Assembly: GCA_036924085.1 (NCBI GenBank)
Contig: JAVGWX010000005.1
Span: 45,126,278 to 45,190,277, forward strand
DNA length: 64,000 bases
Reading direction: 5' to 3'
From: Ariolimax columbianus
Taxonomy: Eukaryota > Mollusca > Gastropoda > Stylommatophora > Arionidae
The notes beneath the pieces were generated by a model, which was not told where the DNA came from, ran no database searches, and worked only from the letters and a program-made list of their open reading frames with translations. Positions 26,101-35,100 of the stretch are shown here, one piece after another. The first letter of the stretch is position 1, and each line of letters opens with the position of its first letter. The position numbers and the translations under genes were made by a program.

Positions 26101-29100
26101 TTGTGTGCTAATCTCCAATGTTCCTACTTCAGTAGAGTGTGGAATATATTCATCAATTTTACTTGATACATTATGTGGGATACCCCCCAGGACCATAATA
26201 TGATCCTCAAAGGAACAGATCTAGTTTGATCCTAATCAATGGACAAATCATGGTAATCCAAATCACACATATGTTGATGTTGTCATTCAAATAACAAATG
26301 ATCCTTTTCAGAATAATCACCATCTAAATCCAATTTGTCAGCTTCAAAATGGTTGAAATTGCATTTAGCGACTGTTATTAGCCGTTTAGAAAAGTAATTT
26401 CCTGAACTTTTAAAAGAAAAACAAATTCCATCACAAAAATACTCAGTGAAGACATGCTTCGATATTTGCGCTGTCATATTTGTTATTTATGGGAATGTGT
26501 GTATTGTTTAGACGCCATAATCAGATGGCCAAAATTCAAGCAGTACAGCCCAAAATACGCCTTCAAATAATGGTCCACCCGTCACACCGGTAAACGGGTG
26601 GCTCAGGGAATGGGGTTTTTATATACACCCTGATATAGGGGGGGTCACAGATTCAAAGGGTTAATACTTCCTTGCTGCTGATTGAGGCTGGAATCTTTCT
26701 TCAGCTGTTTTTTAAAAATATATGTTTCAGTTGAATTGTCATTGCAGTTGTTTGGCTTTGGTTATTGCAGGTTGGGGACTTTGGACTAGCCAGAGAATAC
26801 GGGTCACCTCTCAAAGCCTACACCCCTGTAGTTGTAACATTGTGGTACAGAGCTCCAGAACTGTTGCTAGGATGTAAGGTAAGTTCATTTGTAAGTTTAG
26901 GGTTTTGCTGCAAACCCCATTTTAAAATGGTTTTTGTTTTTAGCTGATATGTGGCGAAGTGGTCAAGCCGTTTGCCTCGTGGTCAGGCGGTCGGGGCTCG
27001 AATTCCAGCTGCGACGGTCGGTCCATGATGTCAATTTTTTCCGGAGATCCTTGGGTTCATCGCTGGAGCTACGGAGTTCGTGCTTTGTGCGATGCTCTCG
27101 ACAGATGGGGTACATCTTCCGAGAGAGACCGAGCTAAATGGGGAAAACCCGAGGCGATGAAGTCGAGACCTCGCTTAAAATTCAACACATTAAATCCTTC
27201 CTATTTTGCTTCAACAGGAGCATGTGGTCACCACTGAAGTGCCCCTTAGGAAGATTGCACTCAGTCATTCATGGCTGCTTTCAGTGGATATCTCTGTACA
27301 ACTTTGTTTCACATGGCAATGTCGTCAAACCCATGCACATCCCCACTTTCCCACCCAATTGTCTTCTATGACACGTAGAGAGCAATCAGAATGCTCTTAC
27401 CTAGATAACATGCAGCCCCCTTTATGCACATGGGCTAGAAACATGCGGCACCCATTCAGACTGGCCAAGATATTAAGGATCAAAGAGGAAAGGCAAAAAC
27501 AGACTTAAAAAAATGGTGTTCTGTAACTGGATGTATAAATATCGCAGCCTCGCTGTAAACTACGACACAGTGTCTTTTCATGACGAACGCAGAAGAAGAA
27601 GAACACTGAGAAATGATTATAAATACATTTTGTCATCAATAGATGTGGTAGATAGAACTTTGGTCAATGAGGCATGATGATAGAACTTTGGTAGTCTGAG
27701 AGACAGGAGGATAGAACTTTGGTAGTCAGTGAGAGATGATGATATAATTTTGGTAGTCAGTGAGGGATGATGATAGAACTTTGGTAGTCAGTGATGGATG
27801 ATGATAGAACTTTGGTACTCTGAGAGACAGGATGATAGAACTTTGGTATTCTGAGAGACAGGATGATAGAACTTTGGTAGTCAGTAAGAGATGATGATAG
27901 AAATGTGGTAGTCAGAGAGACATGATGATGATAGATCTTTGGTAGTCAGAGAGACAGGATGATAAAACTTTGGTAGTCAGTGAGACAGGATGATAGAACT
28001 TTGGTAGTCAGTGAGGCATGATGATAGAATTTTGGTAGTTGTGAGGGATGATGATAGAACTTTGGTAGTCAGTGAGGTGTGCTGATGAAGGTGGACTGGG
28101 GTCCTCCTAGCGATTGTGCAATGCTTGGCTTCATCTGCATGTCACTCACTACTATGGCTGCCATGAAAACAGGCCTTTTCCAGGGAGGGCTACTAGAAAG
28201 CCGAGGTGAGGGTCTTGGCCAGTTTGTTTTGTCTGACACTGACTAACATGTCTGATCAGTATATTTTGCTTGATCAGATGTTAGTCTTCCTCCCCGCAAG
28301 TCAGTGTTAATCATGTCACTAGAAATGATCTCAGATTGTAGAATTGCATCACATTTTAACACAGTTTATTTATCACTTGCAGGAATACTCTACCCATATT
28401 GATATGTGGTCGGTAGGCTGTATATTTGCAGAGTTCTTTCTCATGAAAGCACTGTGGCCTGGCAAGTCTGAAATTGACCAGATCAACAAAATATTCAAGG
28501 TGAGATTGCTTGCTTAACCTTTCATCAGTCTAGTAAATTTGACCCCTTTGTGGATTTCAGTCCCGGCGAATTATGATGGAATTCCATGCGTCAAAGTTGA
28601 ATTCAAATAAAATCCGTTCATCTTCTTCTATCGACTTGTAGACGTCATAGGAAGGTGTAGTTGCTGAAAAAATTGAGCTTAAGTTATTATCTAAACATTG
28701 TGAGACACATAATCAAACTATGACATGAAGTATTCATAATAAATATGATATATTAGTATGAAGAGTTAAATGACATTAATGCAGAGGTGGAAATTGGAGA
28801 AAAACATTTGCTTTTCTTCCTAACCCTTTGTGTGTTTTATCAATATATATATCAATTCCTATACACATACCTTTTGTATTATGTGTCTGCATTGGGAGTG
28901 TGTTGAATATCCACAAGTAATCCAGATGCGTGATTATTGGACTGATCAAATATTAAATCACTTTTATGGTCTTCGTATTGTAACACGCACCTGGATGAAT
29001 TACATTCCTGTAACTATTTCTGGGAAATTGGTAATCTGTTGGCTTCTCTATTTCTACGAATATTGTAATGAGTCTGGCTCCATTTCATCACACTTTTGGA

Positions 29101-32100
29101 GAGGTATCATATTTTTCTGGGTATTTTGCTTAGGTGCACATTTAATTTACTTGTCCGTGACTCCAACTACAATATTTTGGTTTGATGATAAAAATAATCT
29201 TGACATGATAATAAACTATCTTCGTTCTGATAATGAACAGAACATTTATTTGATAATAAACTATTCTGTTCTGATAATGGACAGAATGTTGATAAACTGA
29301 ATCTTCTTCTGATAATAAATAGAATATTCATTTGATAATAAATAATATTGTTTTAGTAGCAAATGTAGTTTTAATTTTGTCATATTTCTTGTAGGATCTG
29401 GGTACACCAACAGAAAAGATCTGGCCAGGAGCATCTGAATTGCCAGGCATGAAAAAGGTTCAATTCAATGAAAATCCCTACAATGTTGTCAAAAATAGAT
29501 TTGGTTCATACCTCACAGACCTTGGATTTGACCTGCTGAACCGGTAAGGTCAATTTCTAGCTACATGAAGATATCTCTTTCATTTTTGTTTCTCCTCTTT
29601 TGTCTGGGTCATAGCTCTGAAAGCTATTGATTCTTTCATTATAATGTTGGTTAGGACTGTATCAAGACCGGAGACCAATTGTGCCTGAAAAACATGCAAT
29701 GTTAAAATGAAGTTAGTTGATTGTGGGTGGATACTCCTTGTCACAACCTAAACCTAGTGATCTATTTTCATGAAAGAAGCAACCACTGCGGTGTTGACCT
29801 CTTGATCTAGATAACCTATCATAATTAAAGATGATGTTGAGTGATGATGAACCACATCCTCCTTGAGGCCGTCCTGGTAACTGAGTACAAATTCCCAGGC
29901 TAAACAGCTCTAACTTAACTTAATGTCTTTGTACTGGTTTAGAAGAATCTATAGAGTCTGTATACAACCAGTTTCTTGGAGGGTGGTTTTTTTAACCGAT
30001 GTGCAAATCCATTTTAATAGACTCATACTAGAGCTAAGTAGACCCGCAGCCAGTTAGGCGCCATCTATAGCTGATTCTTAACCACCTGAGGAAAGGTACA
30101 AATAACTTGGGTAGATTTGAATTTAGTCCGGGAAGCAACTATTAAGCCTACTCTTTTCGATTTCCAACTGCCAAGGTATTTTTTAACATGCTCGACACTG
30201 AACCCGGGAGTCCGATCTCACTACCCTGAGATCCACGTGACAAAAAATTCCGGCCTTCACCGTGATTCGGACACGGGACCTCCGGCACTCGAGGCAAACG
30301 CCTTACCTCATGACCACTGAGTCTCTAGAACAGCATAATTCTATAAAAAAAACTTGTATACATACTTTGTGGTTATGAAGAAGCAGATCTGGGGGAAAAA
30401 AAAGAACCAGCATTCGTGACATCCTGTCGGCAGAAGCCAGCCGTAAAAACACAGTTCTCCAGGACATCACATCCAGTTGTCTTGAACACTGATCATACAC
30501 CTAGGGCCTAGGAGAGCTTGGCCTAACTAGCAAACATGTTTGCCAGTCATGAACTTTCTTTGTTTGGATTTGGTATGATTAGTCATGATAACACCCACAG
30601 ACTCAAGAATGCAGTATGACACAGGATGATGTCAGCGGTCCTCATGAACTTTGGACAATTATGAACATTATATGGGTTGTAATCTAGGATTAACAAATGT
30701 ATGTATTGTACTAATTGAAGACAAATTGAGAGAGTGACCCAGGCCTCCTTTGAGAGACGCTTGATCGGAATCGTTCTCCAGGACCAACGTATACAAGGTC
30801 TCCACACTTTTGACATAAGACGATTGTCCCTGGTGAAGGATGCGGTAATCCATGCAGACATGAAAAAAACATAGATGGACAGGTCACATGTTAAGACGAA
30901 ATGATGGTTGCTGGAGCACAGCGACAGCAGTTTGGTACCCCAGAGGTAAGAAGAGACCACGGGGAAGACCTCCAATGCATTGGTCTGACTGCCTTGCTAT
31001 ACATTGCAAGATTCGAGATGCCTCACTTACCACACACTGGACTTCCATGGCCCAGAACAGGGTCCGCTGGAGACGAAGTTGGGACCCGCAGCTATGATGA
31101 GGAATGGGTCATAAAGACCAAGATGTATTGTACTGTCACTACAATACCTTTCATGGTTTACATGAGCTATAATTTCACTACACTTGATCTTCAGTATTCA
31201 TTAGCATCCTGTCAAGTCTCCAGTGACAATTGACTATAGAGGGGTCCTAGTCAGTTGTTGCCCTTGCTTTCAGCGCACATTTTTGCCCAACGCCATATAG
31301 TGGTATCTGCAAGTGTTTATAAGCTGTTTAGTTACATACAAAGTGTTCCATTTGTCTGGCCTCGGAGAAAGAAGCTCTTTACTAATACTGGCAAGCGCAG
31401 TACATTCAAAAAGATATTCAACAGTTTCATAGGGATGTGGGCACAGCTGTCACTCTGGAGTATATGTTCTGGTTGAATTCTGTTCAAGTGACTTAAGTTG
31501 TGTGTGTTGAGTGCGAAGTAGGAAAATGGTGCTTTTGTCCCTCCTTTTCAGGAGATTGATGTTGATTTCAGATTAGAAGTGTTTATGTCTACCGCTTTCA
31601 GGTCATGCATGCAAACGTCTTTGTGGAGGAGGAAGGGTCTACCTTTGTTAGGTTCCCCTGAGGTCAACTCTCCAAATAGGATATTTTTTGGAATTCACTC
31701 GTCCTCCATTCTGCACACATTACCTAGCCACCTTAAACTAACTGGCGGAGGATCGTAACTAAACTGACACTCTTCAGTATTACTGCAGCCTTTTCTAGTG
31801 TTCTCAATATCAACAACCTCTCATCCACTTGGCCAAAAACTGTCCAATAAATGCTCATGTGGTTCATTGCCACTTAACAATCAAATGTTTAGTGATGCCT
31901 GATATACAACTGAATAAATGTGCATGTAAAGTTACAAATTTATGAAAATCATTAAAAAAATACAAGTTTACAGTCAGTAACATTTTGGCTTCAGTAATAT
32001 GAAGATAGATCGGGGTCCTTCAGGCAGTTGTGTTATGCTTGGCTTCATCGTGTTGCTTACTACTATGGGATCACGTTGATCCCTCGCCTTGTTAGCTAGG

Positions 32101-35100
32101 CTGCCATGGAAACAGCCCATTTCCAGGGAGGGCTACGAGGAAGCCGAGGTGGGGGTCTTGACCAGCATGTTTTGCCTGACCCTGACTAACAGGTTTGATC
32201 AGTATGTTTTGCCTGACCCTGACTAACAGGTTTGATCAGTATGTTTTGCCTGACCCTGACTAACAGGTTTGATCAGTATGTTTTGCCTGACCCTGACTAA
32301 CAGGTTTGATCAGTATGTTTTGCCTGACCCTGACTAACAGGTTTGATCAGTATGTTTTGCCTGACCAGACGTTAGTCTTCCTGTCTACACAAGTAGATAG
32401 AAGATGATGTTGATGGGTTAGAGCAACTGGCAAGTGCGCACTTCAAGATGACGATCCAGAATAGGATTTTTTTTAGTGCATTAATAATAATAAGTGTGTT
32501 GTGCCTGACCAATTCATTAATTCATAGGTGTCTCAGTCTTTGCAGACCATGTGCGTGGCACCCTGTTAGTAGCCTCTCAGGGCGCAAACCTGGGCTCTAA
32601 ATAGGGAGACGCTGGGCTGCCCAAACTGCAGGATCAGCCTCGCTGGTGTAATCCAAAGGAATGCAAAGCATGACATTTTGGCACTAGCTCAGCTGCAGGA
32701 GATGCCAGAAATAGTTCGCAATTTTGAAACCATCCGCCTTAGGTGCTACCACTCTGGATCTGGATTGTCTAGGTTTACTCTTGTAGCCCTACCCTCTCCT
32801 GAGGTTTCCACAAGGCAGTGGAGTCGTTGCCCGCAGATGCTAGTTTATCGAGACGTCTGGTGATACTCTCATCGTCCCAAGACTAGCCAGCGCTCTCTGG
32901 TTTTAAAATCAGAGATCCTCCTCTCCTAGGCTTCTGCCTGAACAGGCTAACGAGCTTCGTCTACCTAGGTTTAGAATCAGAGTTTACCTTCTCTTAGATT
33001 GGCTGCCAACCAAGGCTAATGAGCCAAATACCAAGGATAATCAGCCCAATCTACCTGCGCAATTATACCTCCGGGTATTCGGTCGCGCCCCACAGCAGGC
33101 TCTGTAAGAAACAGGGGGGCCCTCATGAAGGTGCTGCTGGGGACACAATAATGTAGGAGAGGCCATTGGCATGGAAACTCCTGTACGGCAAGCCAAACAA
33201 GTGAATCCATCCAGCGGCGATCTCTACACCTGGAAAGGAGAGGCTATATCAGACGCTTCAGTTTCCTTTAACGAGCGGGACTTTCAGCCCAGACATCGTT
33301 ACCCCTCATAATGCAATTCATGATATGGCCCAATCAGATGACAAAGACTAGGTCAATTTAGAATGACAAAAGTTAAACAAAAACTAAATATGATGAGTAC
33401 ACACATTAATTTGAACAAAAATGAGTCTATCAATAAATGCAATCTTACTGGTCAGATTATCTTCTTCGATCAACTGATGCTATGCTTTTCGAGCATGGTT
33501 ACTCCCATGGGCCTGACTACGTTTCTTTGGTCTGTAAGGCGGTTGTGCAGGATATGTTCTAAAATGTTTGCTTGGGTGCCTCCATAATCACACATGGCAG
33601 TGTCTCTAAGACCCATTTTGTGGAGGTGAGCCTTTAGTCTGCAATGTCCTGTTCTGAGTATGAAGATCTTTGTCTGCTATTTCTGTCAAGTTTGTCATTT
33701 TCTGGCTTCTGAAATGCACACATTTTTCTAGCGCTTCTAATTTCTTTTCTCTCGGTATAACCACAGGATTTCTATACGGTTTACCTGGAGCCAGTTGGTT
33801 GGTTAGTTATTGATCCAGCAACCTGTGGGCTTCTGCCCTTTGGCTGAATGCCATATAATGGTATCTGCAAGTGTTTGTGAGCTGTTGTTTAGTTCCATAC
33901 AGAGTGTTCCATTTGTCTGGCTTCAGAGGAAGAAACTCTTTCCTAACACCGTCAAGTGCAGAACATTCAAAAAGAAGCTATTTGACAGTTTTATAGGGAT
34001 GTGTACACAGCCGTCACTCAGGAGTATGTGTATGAGTGCGAAGTCGGAAAATGGTGCTTTGATATCTCATTTCCAGGAGATTGATGTTGTCTTTGGGATG
34101 CTTTGTAGATTTCTCTCCCAGTATTCCTCAATGCCCATCTATTCAGCCAAGACTCTTTTTTCGCAGTCTTCAGTAGTTGAAAAGGAAGGGCAGATGAAGA
34201 AACATTTAGAGCTAGCAGTGGCTGGTTTCTTCTTCTTCTTCTGCGTTCGTTCTCAATCTCCCATTACCAAACCCTGAAAGGGCTTAAGTGGCAGAATGTA
34301 GTCTAGAGAACGGAATGCGTTGTCGTCGTTTACAGCTTGACTGCGATATTTGCAGCTTTCGGTCCAACATATCCGACTTCAGCAAGCATTTTTTGAGTAC
34401 CGAGTTAGCATTCCCTCTTCGATCCCTTCTCCTTAGCCAGTCTGCCCTGCTGCAGGCTGATATCCAGGATCACAGCGTGGAGGTGTAGAAGGGTCTTGGC
34501 AGCTCGGGTGTGCTGGCCCTGACGCTAGCAGTCAGCCATGGGCTGCTGACCACTGCAGCTCATGCGCTGCTCAGCGTCTTGATCCCAGTGGCTGGTTTGA
34601 CACATTTAAGAAGAGTCAGTTGACAAATGAGCTTTCTTTATGCTAATGGTCAACTAATATTCACTATATATATATATATATATATATTTGCCAGATTTTT
34701 TGCCTACGATCCAGCCAAACGTATAACTGCAGAGGAAGGTTTGGAGCATGAGTACTTTGGAGAGTCTCCGCTGCCTGTAGATCCATCTATGTTCCCAACA
34801 TGGCCAGCCAGGAGTGAGCAAACTAGGAAACATTCAAATTCCCCCAAGCCACCATCTGGGGGCAAAGCTTATCAGAAATTGATGGTGAGGCCTGCAGTTT
34901 TTTGTTTGAGTGAACAAATCTTATACTTGTCTTGTTTGTGTGAACATCTATTATCCTTGTCTTGTTTGTGTGAACATCTATTATACTTGTCTTGTTTGTG
35001 TGAACATCTATTATCCTTGTCTTGTTTGTGTGAACATCTATTATACTTGTCTTGTTTGTGTGAACATCTATTATACTTGTCTTGTTTGTGTGAACATCTA

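Noticed and set aside
27640..28082. CRISPR-like array of repeats and spacers
   Set aside because: The spacers are themselves repeats, units vary in length, and the host is eukaryotic; it is a minisatellite. The same applies to the other arrays.
28830..29300. 156-residue forward open frame in CDK11 intron 10
   Set aside because: AT-rich with no family resemblance or splice signals; repeated 'tctgataat' words suggest decayed repeat sequence.
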